64,000 nucleotides of DNA from Ignavibacteriae bacterium HGW-Ignavibacteriae-4 (GCA_002839765.1 PGYR01000001.1:175408-239407), one strand, 5' to 3'; shown: positions 1 through 9,562, counted from the stretch's first letter. Numbers and translations are program-made. The notes: generated by a model not told the origin, from the sequence alone.

Positions 1-1864
1 CTTGATCTATAGCTTTATTATAAAAATACTGAACTAATGTTGTTCCATGATGCATTAATATAACATCAATCATCCTATTTGGCAGTTTGTATTGCTTAGC
101 TAACTCAACTCCGTAATTAACATGGTCAATTATGATTTTAGCACTCTTTTTGGGTGGCATTTGATCATGCTTATTTCCAATATCAATTTGATTTTCTACG
201 AAATATTCTGGTTTTTTCATTTTGCCGATATCGTGAAATAAACTACTAACCTTACAATATACTGGATTAGCTCCTATTGCAATAGCAGACCTTTCAGCTA
301 ACATTGCCACATTCAAACTATGTTGATAAGTACCAGGTGCTATATCACTCATTTTTTTCAATAAGGGATGATCTGGATTATCATATTCTTTTAATTGTAA
401 ATCGGTTGAGAAGTTCGAGAATCTCTCCAATATAAATATCAACCCGAAGGTAATAAGAGGGGAGAGGATTGAGTTAGCAGAAATAATTATAGAATTATTC
501 AGAAGTTCAGTCAGGTTTGAAGATCTTTCAAAATAAAATACAACCAACGGAAATGCATATCCTAAAAATATAAAAAATATAGATTTAAACATCTGAGTTC
601 TATTTTGTATATCTCTAACCGTATATGATGCAACTGCACCTGCAAACAAATGTAGCAATGCTGTAGTGTAATCGTTACCTCTAACACCCGCGACCAAAAG
701 TGCAAGTGTAACCGTGAAGTAAAACGCTGTACGGGAATCGAAAATAATTGCAGCCATCATTGAAAAAGCAGGTATAAATATCAAGTATTCTATACTAAAG
801 GTAGTATTAATTTCTAATGAAAGCCATGATAATAAAGCAGTTGAAATAAATATCAGACAAAGAATTATTAATTGGAAATTATCTGTGAAAATTCTGTTTC
901 TGATATTCTTCAAATAAAAGACTAATAAAAGTAAGATAAGTAATGCGTGGCCTAAGCTACCTAATAATAGAAAAATTGAATTTCCTTTTTCTTCAGATGC
1001 ATCAATTGAACTAAAATAAGATTTAAGAACTCTTACTTGTTTCTCTGAAAGTCTATCATTCTTCCTAACTAAAACTTGCCCTTTACTTATTATTTCTTCG
1101 TTCTTCGGTACATTATTAACAGCTAGTTTAACCCTCTCATTAGTTAGATTAGAAGAGAATATCAAATTAGGTTGAACGAATTTTATAACTTGTGAACTCA
1201 AATCACTATTAATCTGTTCATTTACATTAGATTTAAGTATATTTTTAATCTTTAGTTCAATATCTTCGATTTGATAAACATTATCAAAGTTCAATATAGT
1301 TTGTTCATTTTTATCATTTACTACATGCAGAGATGTATTATTAAAATCTGATTTGTTTTTATCTAAAATCCCTTTTGAATAGTAATTAGTTAAATCATCT
1401 TTTATCTTTCTTTTTAGTCTAGTTTGATTTTCACTAAATTCCTTCTTAATTTTTTCATCATAATTATAGTTCTTAAATACGTAACTAGTATCTATGATTA
1501 ACAATATTTCTTGAATTACCCTCTCATCTGTCCCTTTGATTACTTTAAAGTTTGGTAGAACTTCTGATTTAATATTCTCTATTTCTAGGTTATATTTCTT
1601 TCTACTTTTTAAAAGTGGAAATGTATTTTCGGCAACTAAGGCTTTACTATTCCAAAGTTGACCTTCAGTTATATTCTGACCAGCACCATTGAATAAATCA
1701 GTACCCAAATGATATGAAAAAAAGAATGTGGTAATAATAAGTGTTAACGATAATATTATGTATCTAATAAGTTTAGATTTACGTAGATAATTATCATTCT
1801 CAACAGAACGAAATGCATCTTGTATATTTAGTTTATCAAATAATGTTTGATTTTGATTTGACAT
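1..1864 (-). CDS. 7TM-HD family phosphohydrolase (PgpH/YqfF type), 3' end outside window
   Basis: About 621 codons are visible, from an ATG at 1864 (complement), and the frame stays open to base 1, so the C-terminus lies outside the window. Order seen: a short cytoplasmic N-terminus, one membrane segment near residues 33-53, a roughly 250-residue extracytoplasmic region, a block of about seven hydrophobic helices, then an HD domain with GTYQHSLNVA (about residue 511) and SLFHDIGKMK (about 541). This is the 7TMR-HDED plus 7TM plus HD arrangement of PgpH/YqfF proteins. Characterised family members hydrolyse cyclic di-AMP at the membrane, so that activity is inferred here. It is divergent from tgt. 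Confidence 0.9.
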   Translation of the reverse strand, partial: MSNQNQTLFDKLNIQDAFRSVENDNYLRKSKLIRYIILSLTLIITTFFFSYHLGTDLFNGAGQNITEGQLWNSKALVAENTFPLLKSRKKYNLEIENIKSEVLPNFKVIKGTDERVIQEILLIIDTSYVFKNYNYDEKIKKEFSENQTRLKRKIKDDLTNYYSKGILDKNKSDFNNTSLHVVNDKNEQTILNFDNVYQIEDIELKIKNILKSNVNEQINSDLSSQVIKFVQPNLIFSSNLTNERVKLAVNNVPKNEEIISKGQVLVRKNDRLSEKQVRVLKSYFSSIDASEEKGNSIFLLLGSLGHALLILLLLVFYLKNIRNRIFTDNFQLIILCLIFISTALLSWLSLEINTTFSIEYLIFIPAFSMMAAIIFDSRTAFYFTVTLALLVAGVRGNDYTTALLHLFAGAVASYTVRDIQNRTQMFKSIFFIFLGYAFPLVVFYFERSSNLTELLNNSIIISANSILSPLITFGLIFILERFSNFSTDLQLKEYDNPDHPLLKKMSDIAPGTYQHSLNVAMLAERSAIAIGANPVYCKVSSLFHDIGKMKKPEYFVENQIDIGNKHDQMPPKKSAKIIIDHVNYGVELAKQYKLPNRMIDVILMHHGTTLVQYFYNKAIDQ

Positions 1865-1932
1865 ATAATTATTTGTACAATTTGTTGAATAACAATAATA
1901 ATAAAACTGTATTTAAAAAATAAATTATTAGT

Positions 1933-3096
1933 TTGATTTTTTTACAAAACAATAATGAAAAATTGTTCGAATTAATAAAAGAAGATACGAAATCTAAAGC
2001 AAGAATTGGAAAATTAATTACAGATAATTCAGTAATTGACACTCCTGTTTTTATGCCAGTTGGTACTGTTGGCACTGTGAAGGCAGTTGATCAACGAATA
2101 ATCAAAGAGGAATTTGATTATAGAATAATATTAGGCAATACTTATCATTTGTATTTACGACCGGGTATGGAAGTAATTTCCCATTATGGAGGATTGCATA
2201 AATTCATGAATTGGGATAGGTCTATATTAACCGATAGTGGAGGATTCCAAGTCTTTTCACTTCAAGATATAAGACATATTTCAGATGAAGGAGTAGAATT
2301 CAAATCTCATATTGATGGTTCTAAACATTACTTTACTCCAGCAAAAGTTGTTGAAATCCAAAAAACTCTAGGTTCAGATATATGTATGGTATTAGACGAA
2401 TGTGTCGAATACCCCGCAGAAAGAAGCTATGTCGAAAAATCAATGAAATTATCTTTGAAATGGGCACAAGATTCAAAAAATGAATTTGAATTACAGAAAC
2501 AAAGATATAATCATAAACAATTCTTATTTGGCATAGGTCAAGGTGGGATGGAAAAAGATCTCCGAATTGAATATTGTAAGAGAATGACAGATATGGATTT
2601 CGATGGAAATGCAATTGGTGGTTTATCTGTAGGTGAGGATGCTGATGTTATGTATGAAATGACTGATATTTGTACAGATAATCTACCAAAGAATAAACCT
2701 AGGTACCTTATGGGAGTTGGGAAACCTGAGAATATACTTGAATGTATTGAGCGAGGAGTAGATATGTTCGATTGTGTATTGCCTACTAGAAATGCTAGAA
2801 ATGGACAGTTATTTACAACTACAGGAGTTGTGAATATTAGAAATTCAAAGTATATAATGGATGATAATCCAATAGATTCTGGTTTGAATTGTTATTCAAG
2901 TAATAATTATTCTAAAGGATATTTAAGGCATCTAATAAAGACAAATGAAATATTAGGGAATGTAATTGCTTCACAACAAAATCTTGTATTTTACAAATGG
3001 TTAGTTGACCAAGCAAGAGAACATATTCAAAAAGGTGACTTTATTGAATGGAAAAATTATTACTTAAGCAATTATTATAGTAAATTTGAAAAATAA
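1933..3096 (+). CDS. tgt: Queuine/preQ1 tRNA-ribosyltransferase (tRNA-guanine transglycosylase)
   Basis: Exchanges guanine 34 of GUN-anticodon tRNAs for a queuosine precursor. The catalytic aspartates are present: D101 in TDSGGFQVFSL and D280 in FDCVLPTRNARNG. So are the substrate-pocket motifs MVLDEC and IGGLSVGE. No ATG is available in frame; the start is TTG at 1933 or, fitting the usual family start better, TTG at 1963 (FELIKEDTKSKAR). The C-terminal zinc site is degraded: where the family has CxCxxC plus His, this protein has Leu318, Cys320, Ser323 and Gln349, so three of four ligands are missing. The rest of the fold is full length, so the gene is probably active but zinc-free. Confidence 0.95.
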   Translation: MIFLQNNNEKLFELIKEDTKSKARIGKLITDNSVIDTPVFMPVGTVGTVKAVDQRIIKEEFDYRIILGNTYHLYLRPGMEVISHYGGLHKFMNWDRSILTDSGGFQVFSLQDIRHISDEGVEFKSHIDGSKHYFTPAKVVEIQKTLGSDICMVLDECVEYPAERSYVEKSMKLSLKWAQDSKNEFELQKQRYNHKQFLFGIGQGGMEKDLRIEYCKRMTDMDFDGNAIGGLSVGEDADVMYEMTDICTDNLPKNKPRYLMGVGKPENILECIERGVDMFDCVLPTRNARNGQLFTTTGVVNIRNSKYIMDDNPIDSGLNCYSSNNYSKGYLRHLIKTNEILGNVIASQQNLVFYKWLVDQAREHIQKGDFIEWKNYYLSNYYSKFEK

Positions 3097-3129
3097 AAAT
3101 TAAATAATTAGAAAAAAAGGTTCAGAAAA

Positions 3130-3435
3130 ATGATTAAAACTTTATTTGCAATGGCTCCAGGTGCTGGACAAGGTGGTGGAGATTCAATGTGGTCTATGTT
3201 AATTTTCTTTGGTGCTATGTTCGCTATAATGTATTTCTTGATGATACGTCCTCAGAAAAAGAAACAGCAAGAACACAAAAAAATGATAGATGGTATCAAA
3301 AAAGGTGATAAAGTAATAACATCAACTGGAATACATGGTACAGTAACAGATGTTAATGAAGATACATTCTTAGTTCAAATTGCTGACAACGTACAAGTAA
3401 GATTTGAAAAAGCTGCAGTTTCTGCAATAAAATAG
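3130..3435 (+). CDS. yajC: Preprotein translocase subunit YajC
   Basis: A 101-residue inner-membrane protein with one transmembrane helix (about residues 21-40) followed by MIRPQKKKQQEHKKM and a small beta domain (KKGDKVITSTGIHGTV), the standard YajC layout. It joins SecD/SecF as an accessory of the Sec translocon. Its place directly after tgt is the tgt-yajC order seen in many bacteria. A purine-rich AAAAAAGG lies 9 nt before the ATG. A strong hairpin terminator follows, separating it from ribBA. Confidence 0.95.
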   Translation: MIKTLFAMAPGAGQGGGDSMWSMLIFFGAMFAIMYFLMIRPQKKKQQEHKKMIDGIKKGDKVITSTGIHGTVTDVNEDTFLVQIADNVQVRFEKAAVSAIK

Positions 3436-3460
3436 TTAGTTTAATAGAATAATTAAGATT

Positions 3461-3497
3461 AATCTTTCATCTTTTTAAAAAGATGAAAGATTTTTTA
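3461..3497 (+). terminator. Rho-independent terminator after yajC
   Basis: A perfect 16-bp inverted repeat (AATCTTTCATCTTTTT and its complement, 3461-3492) is followed by a run of T. It ends the tgt-yajC transcript just before ribBA. No FMN-riboswitch-like sequence is present in this short gap. Confidence 0.85.
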
Positions 3498-3507
3498 TAG
3501 GTGGTAT

Positions 3508-4704
3508 ATGGATTCGATAGAAAGTGCATTAGCCGATTTAGTATCGGGAAAAATGATAATTGTTATGGACGATGAAGATCGTGAAAATGAAGGCGATTTG
3601 ATATGTTCGGCAGAACTATGTACACCAGAAATGGTGAACTTTATGTCAACTCAAGGTAAGGGACTAATTTGTGTTTCTATAACACCAGAGAGGGCATTGG
3701 AACTTGAACTTGATGTAATGGTAAAAAATAATTCTGCATTACATGAAACGAAGTTTACAGTATCAGTAGATTATGTCCATAATACGACAACGGGAATATC
3801 TGCTGTTGATAGGGCTCATACAATAAGAGCGTTAGCTAATAAGGATACTAAACCAAATGATTTAGGTCGTCCAGGACATATTTTTCCTTTGATAGCACAG
3901 TCAGGTGGTGTATTACGAAGAGCAGGACATACAGAAGCAACAGTTGATCTGATGCGTTTAGCTGGATTAAAGCCAGTTGGAGTACTATGTGAGGTTATAA
4001 ATGAAGATGGGACAATGGCTAGAAAAGCAGACTTAATCGAGTTTGCTAATAAATTTAGTTTGAAAATAATTACTGTAAAAGACTTAATCGCTTATAGATT
4101 CCAAAAAGATACTCTTATTAAAGAAGTTGCTTCAGCACATATTCCATCAGAATTTGGTGATTTTAAATTACATGTATTTGAAAATGTTGTTGATGGTAAA
4201 GAGCATCTAGCTCTTGTCAAAGGAGAATGGAAAGAGGATGAACCAATATTAGTGAGAGTTCACTCAGAATGTTTAACAGGTGATGTATTTGGATCATTCA
4301 GGTGTGATTGTGGACCACAATTAGAACAAGCACTCGTTAATATAGAAGAGAACGGTAAAGGCGTACTCTTATATATGAGACAAGAGGGTAGAGGAATTGG
4401 TTTAATTAATAAAATAAAGGCCTATGCACTACAAGAAGAGGGAATGGATACAGTAGAAGCAAACGAACATTTAGGTTTCAAAGCTGATGCTAGGGATTAT
4501 GGAATTGGTGCACAAATATTACATACACTTGGTGTTAGAAAAATGATATTGATGACAAATAATCCTAAGAAAAGAGTTGGAATAAATAGTTACGGATTAG
4601 AAGTAGTAGATACAAAATCTATAGAGATAAAAGCAAACAAACATAACGAGTCTTATTTGAAGACTAAAAAAGATAAAATGGGTCATTTACTAAAAAATAT
4701 GTAA
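3508..4704 (+). CDS. ribBA: Bifunctional 3,4-dihydroxy-2-butanone-4-phosphate synthase / GTP cyclohydrolase II
   Basis: Makes both precursors of riboflavin: DHBP from ribulose 5-phosphate (N-terminal half) and the pyrimidine precursor from GTP (C-terminal half). The RibB half (residues 1-200) has [11 protein letters not shown] and LRRAGHTEA. The RibA half (about 205-398) has the zinc cysteines of [15 protein letters not shown] and the catalytic RQEGRGIGL loop. Length (398) is normal for the fused enzyme. AGGTGG stands 3 nt before the ATG. Both active sites look intact. The gene stands between a terminator and greA. Confidence 0.97.
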   Translation: MDSIESALADLVSGKMIIVMDDEDRENEGDLICSAELCTPEMVNFMSTQGKGLICVSITPERALELELDVMVKNNSALHETKFTVSVDYVHNTTTGISAVDRAHTIRALANKDTKPNDLGRPGHIFPLIAQSGGVLRRAGHTEATVDLMRLAGLKPVGVLCEVINEDGTMARKADLIEFANKFSLKIITVKDLIAYRFQKDTLIKEVASAHIPSEFGDFKLHVFENVVDGKEHLALVKGEWKEDEPILVRVHSECLTGDVFGSFRCDCGPQLEQALVNIEENGKGVLLYMRQEGRGIGLINKIKAYALQEEGMDTVEANEHLGFKADARDYGIGAQILHTLGVRKMILMTNNPKKRVGINSYGLEVVDTKSIEIKANKHNESYLKTKKDKMGHLLKNM

Positions 4705-4722
4705 TATAAAGGGAGAACCAAT

Positions 4723-5199
4723 ATGTCTGAAAAAAATTATATGACCAAAGAAAAATACCGTGAATTAGAAGAAAATCTAAAGAAAATGCAAACTAAAGGT
4801 AGAAGAGAAATAGCTCAAAAAATTGGTGATGCTAGATCTCACGGTGATCTTTCGGAAAATGCTGATTATGATGCAGCTAAAGAAGAGCAAGGTCTTTTCG
4901 AAATGAAAATAGCAAAATTGAGTCAATTACTATCAAATGCGGAAATAATTGATCCCTCAGATTTTCCAGATGACAAAGTATATATATTGTCTTATGTTAA
5001 AGTACTGAACAAAAAAGTAAATAAGGAAATGACTTTTCAACTTGTAAGCGCTGCTGAAGCAGACTTTGAAAAAAATAAAATATCTGTAAACTCACCACTT
5101 GGAAGAGCACTGATGGGTAAAGCAATCGGTGATGAAGCAGAAATGGTAGCTCCTGCTGGTACAATCAAATATGAAATCTTAGATATTACCAAGCCTTAA
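4723..5199 (+). CDS. greA: Transcription elongation factor GreA
   Basis: Rescues backtracked RNA polymerase by stimulating transcript cleavage. It has the family N-terminal coiled coil (residues 1-75) with GDLSENADYDAAKEEQ, whose acidic tip residues enter the polymerase secondary channel, and the C-terminal FKBP-like domain ending in SPLGRALMGKAIGDE. Length 158 is typical. GGGAG precedes the ATG. It follows ribBA by 18 nt and is probably cotranscribed. Confidence 0.97.
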   Translation: MSEKNYMTKEKYRELEENLKKMQTKGRREIAQKIGDARSHGDLSENADYDAAKEEQGLFEMKIAKLSQLLSNAEIIDPSDFPDDKVYILSYVKVLNKKVNKEMTFQLVSAAEADFEKNKISVNSPLGRALMGKAIGDEAEMVAPAGTIKYEILDITKP

Positions 5200-5277
5200 T
5201 TAATTACGAGTATGATTAAACCATATTTGTATTCAATTGTCTTATTGGTATATTAACAAATTATCTTGATGTAAATT

Positions 5278-5850
5278 ATGGGATATATTTCATTGTTATA
5301 TGATACTGACCAAGAAATAGTCAATGAATATTGCGAAACTAAAAGCGATAGAGCTGCAAACGCTTTAATAAGAAAGTACAGCTCTCTTGTTTATTTTACT
5401 GCATTTAGATATGTAGAAAATCAACATGATGCACAAGATATATCTCAAGATGTATTCGTAAAAGTCCTTTCAAAACTTCATACATTTAAAAATCAAAGCA
5501 GTCTTCAAACTTGGATTTATTCAATTACTGCAAACCAAAGTAAAAACTTCCTTAGAAAAAAATCATTAAGAAAGTTTTTACGAATTGATAAAGAAATTTC
5601 ATTTGATATTGAAGATAAATATCAAAATACAGCACAAGATAATTTGGAAAATTTGGAGCAGAACGAGTTACTTTTAAAAGAATTAGCGAATTTACCTGAG
5701 AAACAAAGAGAGGTATTTTCACTTCGTTATTTTGAAGATTTAACTTATAATGAAATTTCAAAGTTGCTTGGTACTTCCGTAGGTGGATTAAAAGCAAATT
5801 ACTTTCATGCTGTAAAAAAACTCTCATCAAAATTAGGAGAATTAAAATAA
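5278..5850 (+). CDS. RNA polymerase sigma factor, ECF (sigma-70 family)
   Basis: 190 residues. Region 2 (about 25-95) has FRYVENQHDAQDISQDVFVK and LQTWIYSITANQ. Region 4 (about 135-185) has LPEKQREVFSLRYFEDLTY and a helix-turn-helix ISKLLGTSVGGLKANY. It directs RNA polymerase to a stress regulon. It overlaps the next gene by one base (TAATG), and that gene is a membrane protein placed like an anti-sigma factor, so the pair probably forms a signalling switch. The inducing signal is unknown. Confidence 0.93.
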   Translation: MGYISLLYDTDQEIVNEYCETKSDRAANALIRKYSSLVYFTAFRYVENQHDAQDISQDVFVKVLSKLHTFKNQSSLQTWIYSITANQSKNFLRKKSLRKFLRIDKEISFDIEDKYQNTAQDNLENLEQNELLLKELANLPEKQREVFSLRYFEDLTYNEISKLLGTSVGGLKANYFHAVKKLSSKLGELK

Positions 5851-6455
5851 TGAAAGAATTAAAAAAAGATGAGATGTTGGATTTAATTACTGACTTTGCA
5901 TTTGGAAGATTAAGTAAAAACGAAGCTATAATATTTGAAAGCAATTTGAATAAATACCCTGAACTTAAACAGGAAATTATTGAAATTCGAAATGCATTTA
6001 GTAAAGTAAATAAAGAAAAGCTTCTTCAAGAATTAGAGAATAAAACTGCAAATATGCCTTATTTAGTCAAACAGAAACAGTATGTTATTAAGGGTAATAT
6101 TAATTTGCGTAAGAATATTCTTAAACTTTCCCTTCCCATTTTTGTCATCATAGGGTTTTTCTTAGTAATGAGACAAGTAGAATTAAAAGATATTGAGAAA
6201 GAGAATAAATTACCAGAATCAGTACTCTCTGCAGAAGAGGCAAATATAATATTTGAAAATGTAGATGTGTCTTATTATGACCCATATCAGAATGATTTTT
6301 ATCTTGAAAGTGGGGAAGAGGAGATTGAAAATAACAGAAGTGATATTATTAATAACTCTTCTAACACTACAATTTACAATTACATGAATGAAATATCAGA
6401 ATCAGAATTTAATGAACTTTTGGATGAATTGGACAATGAAGAATTTAACTTATAG
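5850..6455 (+). CDS. Putative membrane-bound anti-sigma factor
   Basis: 201 residues: a cytoplasmic N-terminal region (1-90) with an acidic/leucine pattern (DLITDFAFGRLSKNEAIIFE) that resembles anti-sigma N-domains, one transmembrane helix near 91-109, then an acidic Asn-rich periplasmic tail. The zinc motif HxxxCxxC of ZAS anti-sigma factors is absent. Translational coupling to the sigma gene (TAATG) and the topology are the evidence for the role; the family itself is not recognised from sequence. Confidence 0.65.
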   Translation: MKELKKDEMLDLITDFAFGRLSKNEAIIFESNLNKYPELKQEIIEIRNAFSKVNKEKLLQELENKTANMPYLVKQKQYVIKGNINLRKNILKLSLPIFVIIGFFLVMRQVELKDIEKENKLPESVLSAEEANIIFENVDVSYYDPYQNDFYLESGEEEIENNRSDIINNSSNTTIYNYMNEISESEFNELLDELDNEEFNL

Positions 6456-6888
6456 CATTATAATATTTTTATTAGCAGCATCATTTGCTTTTTCACAACC
6501 TTTGAAAATGCATGAAAGAATGTTAACAATTAAAAAGGTTAAACTACTTGAATATATGGGTTTGAATGAATCAAAATCTGATAAGATTTTAATTATAGTT
6601 ACTAAATACGAAAATGAAATACGTGATCTAAATGAAAAAATTAAATCACTAAGTAAGAAATTAAGTGATGATCTAGAAAATTTATCAGAAAATGATTTGA
6701 AGAAACGTAATGATGAACTATATAATAATCTAGAGAAAATTGCGAATATTCAAAAAAATAAACTTAATGAAGCTAGAAGTATCTTATCTGAAAAAGAGTT
6801 CGCAAAATTTCAAATATTTGAATTAAAATTTGCACATGAGCTTAGAAAACATTTATTTGAGAACAGAAAAAATAGAAAAAATGAGTAA
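6436..6888 (+). CDS. Small periplasmic helical protein, Spy/CpxP-like
   Basis: The start is placed at ATG 6436, because it gives a clean signal peptide (MKNLTYSIIIFLLAASFAFS) and overlaps the upstream gene by only 20 nt; an in-frame ATG at 6388 would add 16 unlikely residues. The mature part, about 130 residues, is almost all charged alpha-helix (KIKSLSKKLSDDLENLSE), like Spy/CpxP or LTxxQ-type periplasmic sensors and chaperones. Together with the sigma and putative anti-sigma genes it looks like an envelope-stress module. Similarity to Spy is structural guesswork, not a motif match. Confidence 0.6.
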   Translation: MKNLTYSIIIFLLAASFAFSQPLKMHERMLTIKKVKLLEYMGLNESKSDKILIIVTKYENEIRDLNEKIKSLSKKLSDDLENLSENDLKKRNDELYNNLEKIANIQKNKLNEARSILSEKEFAKFQIFELKFAHELRKHLFENRKNRKNE

Positions 6889-6891
6889 CAA

Positions 6892-8760
6892 TTGAATTCT
6901 AGATATCCTTTATTAAAGCTGCTAATCTATCTTTTTGCCGGCTATATAGTTGGATATTTATTTATTACAAATATTTATATCGTAATTACTTCTTCTATTC
7001 TAGCTATATTAATAGCTTTTTTCTCACCAATCCCTAAAGATATCAAATATGCAATCTTAACTCTTTTAATAGGTCTAAATCTAAACAGTAATGTTGAACT
7101 ATATAGTATAAAAAGTTTAGATCAAAATATTGTAAATAGTTTCGAAGGGATATATAAAGCAGAAGTTACTGAAGTTTTATCAATTAATAAGACATTTAAA
7201 CGATTCGTAGCAGAAGGTATAGTTCACTCCTCAATTTTTAAAGACCCACACAGATGTAGATCAATCATTACCTTATTCGACAAAGAAAATAAAGTATTTC
7301 TTAAACCTGGAACATCGTTTATCTCTAATTCACTTTTCAAAGTGGGTTCTCCTAAAATCTTAAAAGAAGATTTTAATGAAAAAGCTTATCTGATATCAAA
7401 TGAATCTCTATTTTATGGAACGACAAGATCTAATAAATTTGCAATTACAAGTCAAAATTATTTTAAAAGTACTTTCTTATATGATATAAGAGCTAATATA
7501 AAAAGCCATGTGAATAGTGTTATTCCAGACTCAAATATTGCTGGTATAATAATAGCACTAACAACAGGGGATAAAACAGCTATTGAAAAAGATACACAAG
7601 AGGCATTTTCATTAACAGGAACGGCGCATGTACTTGCAATTAGTGGATTACATGTAGGTATTTTTTCTTTACCAGTATTTACATTAATTGGTTTCGTGAA
7701 AAGAAGGGTAATTAAACTTATTATATTTAGTTTATTGATCTGGATTTTTGTTTTACTAACAGGAGGTCATCCATCAGCTATCAGAGCAGTAATAATGGCT
7801 ACATTTGCAGCATTTCTTATTTATTATGGTAAAGTTCCAAATCCAGTAAATGTATTATTATTTACTATTCTATTATATTTAATTATAGAACCAACTATTG
7901 TTTATTCAATTAGTTTTCAATTATCGGTGTTTGCTATAACAGGTATTATTCTATTATATAAACTAATATATGAGACTATAAAACGATTGCTGATCTATGA
8001 AAACTCCTTAACTAGACTTATTTCATCTTCATTTGCTATTTCTTTTGCGGCAACAATTCCAACGGCCATTCTTACAGCATATTATTTCAACACATTCTCT
8101 ATTATTTATCCTATTGCAAATCTATTAGTACTTCCTTTGATGACTTTTGCCTCTTTTCAAAGTATTTTCTTTGTAATGCTTTCCTCGTTAGGATTTCCTT
8201 TTGCAGACTTATTTGCAAAATCTGCATTCCTCGCAATTAATCTTAGTTTAGATATTAATACATATCTTGCTGATATTAGTCGAGGTATTCAATTTAATAA
8301 TACGAACTTGATTTATTTATCTATAATCAGTTCAATTATGTTATGTTACATTCTCACGGCTGTTAACATCCGTAGATTTGTTTATAGAATGACTGTTTCT
8401 ATACTTGTGATACTTATAGTTCTAAATTATAAGGTTAATTATTCTAAATCCATTATACTTATACCTAGAGAACAAAATACTAGTTTATTAATTGAAAATG
8501 ATAGTAATATTTATGTAATAATGGCAGATAGAAAGAAATATGATTATTTACAATATGATCAAGCACTCACAAAACATTTAATAAATAGTAATAAAAAAAT
8601 TAAATTATTTAAGTCTGGTAATGTCTCCATTAATTTTGAAGATAATTATTTAAAGTATGCTGAGATTGATTCTAAATTCATAAGTATCAATCAAATTAAT
8701 GAGATATCTAAATTAGTTAATAACAATCTATTATATAGGATTGATAAAAATAATGATTGA
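6892..8760 (+). CDS. comEC: ComEC/Rec2 family DNA-uptake channel protein
   Basis: 622 residues with an N-terminal pair of hydrophobic helices, a soluble DUF4131-like segment (about 75-190), then the Competence domain of many transmembrane helices. Its signature motifs are GTAHVLAISGLHVGIFSLP and GGHPSAIRAVIMA. The C-terminal tail after the last helix is only about 90 residues and has no HxHxDH, so the metallo-beta-lactamase domain of Bacillus ComEC is absent. Start is TTG at 6892, 3 nt after the previous stop; no ATG fits. It is expected to carry incoming single-stranded DNA across the inner membrane. Confidence 0.9.
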   Translation: MNSRYPLLKLLIYLFAGYIVGYLFITNIYIVITSSILAILIAFFSPIPKDIKYAILTLLIGLNLNSNVELYSIKSLDQNIVNSFEGIYKAEVTEVLSINKTFKRFVAEGIVHSSIFKDPHRCRSIITLFDKENKVFLKPGTSFISNSLFKVGSPKILKEDFNEKAYLISNESLFYGTTRSNKFAITSQNYFKSTFLYDIRANIKSHVNSVIPDSNIAGIIIALTTGDKTAIEKDTQEAFSLTGTAHVLAISGLHVGIFSLPVFTLIGFVKRRVIKLIIFSLLIWIFVLLTGGHPSAIRAVIMATFAAFLIYYGKVPNPVNVLLFTILLYLIIEPTIVYSISFQLSVFAITGIILLYKLIYETIKRLLIYENSLTRLISSSFAISFAATIPTAILTAYYFNTFSIIYPIANLLVLPLMTFASFQSIFFVMLSSLGFPFADLFAKSAFLAINLSLDINTYLADISRGIQFNNTNLIYLSIISSIMLCYILTAVNIRRFVYRMTVSILVILIVLNYKVNYSKSIILIPREQNTSLLIENDSNIYVIMADRKKYDYLQYDQALTKHLINSNKKIKLFKSGNVSINFEDNYLKYAEIDSKFISINQINEISKLVNNNLLYRIDKNND

Positions 8761-9481
8761 TATATTAAAACCAACAATATTCCCTAATAATGTTATTGCA
8801 GGAGTAGCAACTGGATATGTCTCCGAATTAGAAAAACAATCTTATTTTGAGACCCCGATTTATGACTTAAAAACAGTTGATTTTAGTAGGAAATCATTAG
8901 AATCAGCTTATAATAATGAAATAAGTCGCTTTTATTATCAAAAACAGATTCATTCTGACTTAATAAAAATTGATAATATGGCTTTAACAAGTAACACAGT
9001 TGAGTCAGATGCCATCATAAGCAATATTAAAGGCATAATATACAATGTATCAATTGCTGACTGTCAAGCAATATTAATGTATGATTCAGTTAATCATGCT
9101 ATTGCTGCTGTACATTCGGGATGGAAAGGCACTAGCTTGAATATTGTTGATAAGACAATAGCTAAAATGAGTGAAACTTACGGAACTGATCCATTAGATT
9201 TATTAGTTTATTTGGCTCCGTCAGCCTGTGTAGATAATTACGAAGTTGGGAAGGAGTTCACACATATATTTCCTGATTCGACAATTCGAAAAGAAAATAA
9301 ATACTATTTTGACAATCGTAAAGAAATCCTAAAACAATTATATAAATCAAATGTTCTTCCAGAGAATATAGAACTTAACAGGGAATGCACTATAACTAAT
9401 AAACGATTTCATTCATACAGAAGAGATAAAAGTGAATCAGGTCGAATGTCAGCATTAATAGGCATTAGAGAGCCGATATAA
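8753..9481 (+). CDS. pgeF: Peptidoglycan editing factor PgeF / YfiH-family multicopper polyphenol oxidoreductase-like
   Basis: 242 residues. Metal-site residues of the YfiH/YlmD fold are present: His in KQIHSDL, Cys in ADCQA and His in VHSGWKGT. The C-terminal RRDKSESGRMSAL also fits. The ATG at 8753 is preferred to the TTG at 8741; it overlaps the comEC stop by 8 nt, so the two are translationally coupled. Family members have been described as purine nucleoside phosphorylases/laccases and, in E. coli, as correcting misincorporated residues in cell-wall precursors; the substrate cannot be told from sequence. Confidence 0.9.
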   Translation: MIDILKPTIFPNNVIAGVATGYVSELEKQSYFETPIYDLKTVDFSRKSLESAYNNEISRFYYQKQIHSDLIKIDNMALTSNTVESDAIISNIKGIIYNVSIADCQAILMYDSVNHAIAAVHSGWKGTSLNIVDKTIAKMSETYGTDPLDLLVYLAPSACVDNYEVGKEFTHIFPDSTIRKENKYYFDNRKEILKQLYKSNVLPENIELNRECTITNKRFHSYRRDKSESGRMSALIGIREPI

Positions 9482-9562
9482 CCACCTATTATTAGCACAT
9501 AATCTATATTATGTAAACTAACTTATTTCAAATCCCTCTTTATACTTTTTTTGCTTCTAATA

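Noticed and set aside
1869..2075. Minus-strand frame of 68 codons across the tgt start.
   Set aside because: It is antisense to the conserved tgt N-terminus and has no recognisable features.
3436..3507. FMN riboswitch before ribBA.
   Set aside because: The gap is only 72 nt and is filled by a plain perfect hairpin that terminates the yajC transcript.
9499..9516. Inverted repeat ACATAAT...ATTATGT between pgeF and the VanZ-like gene.
   Set aside because: Only 7 bp, AT-only apart from its ends, and without a T run; too weak to call a terminator.
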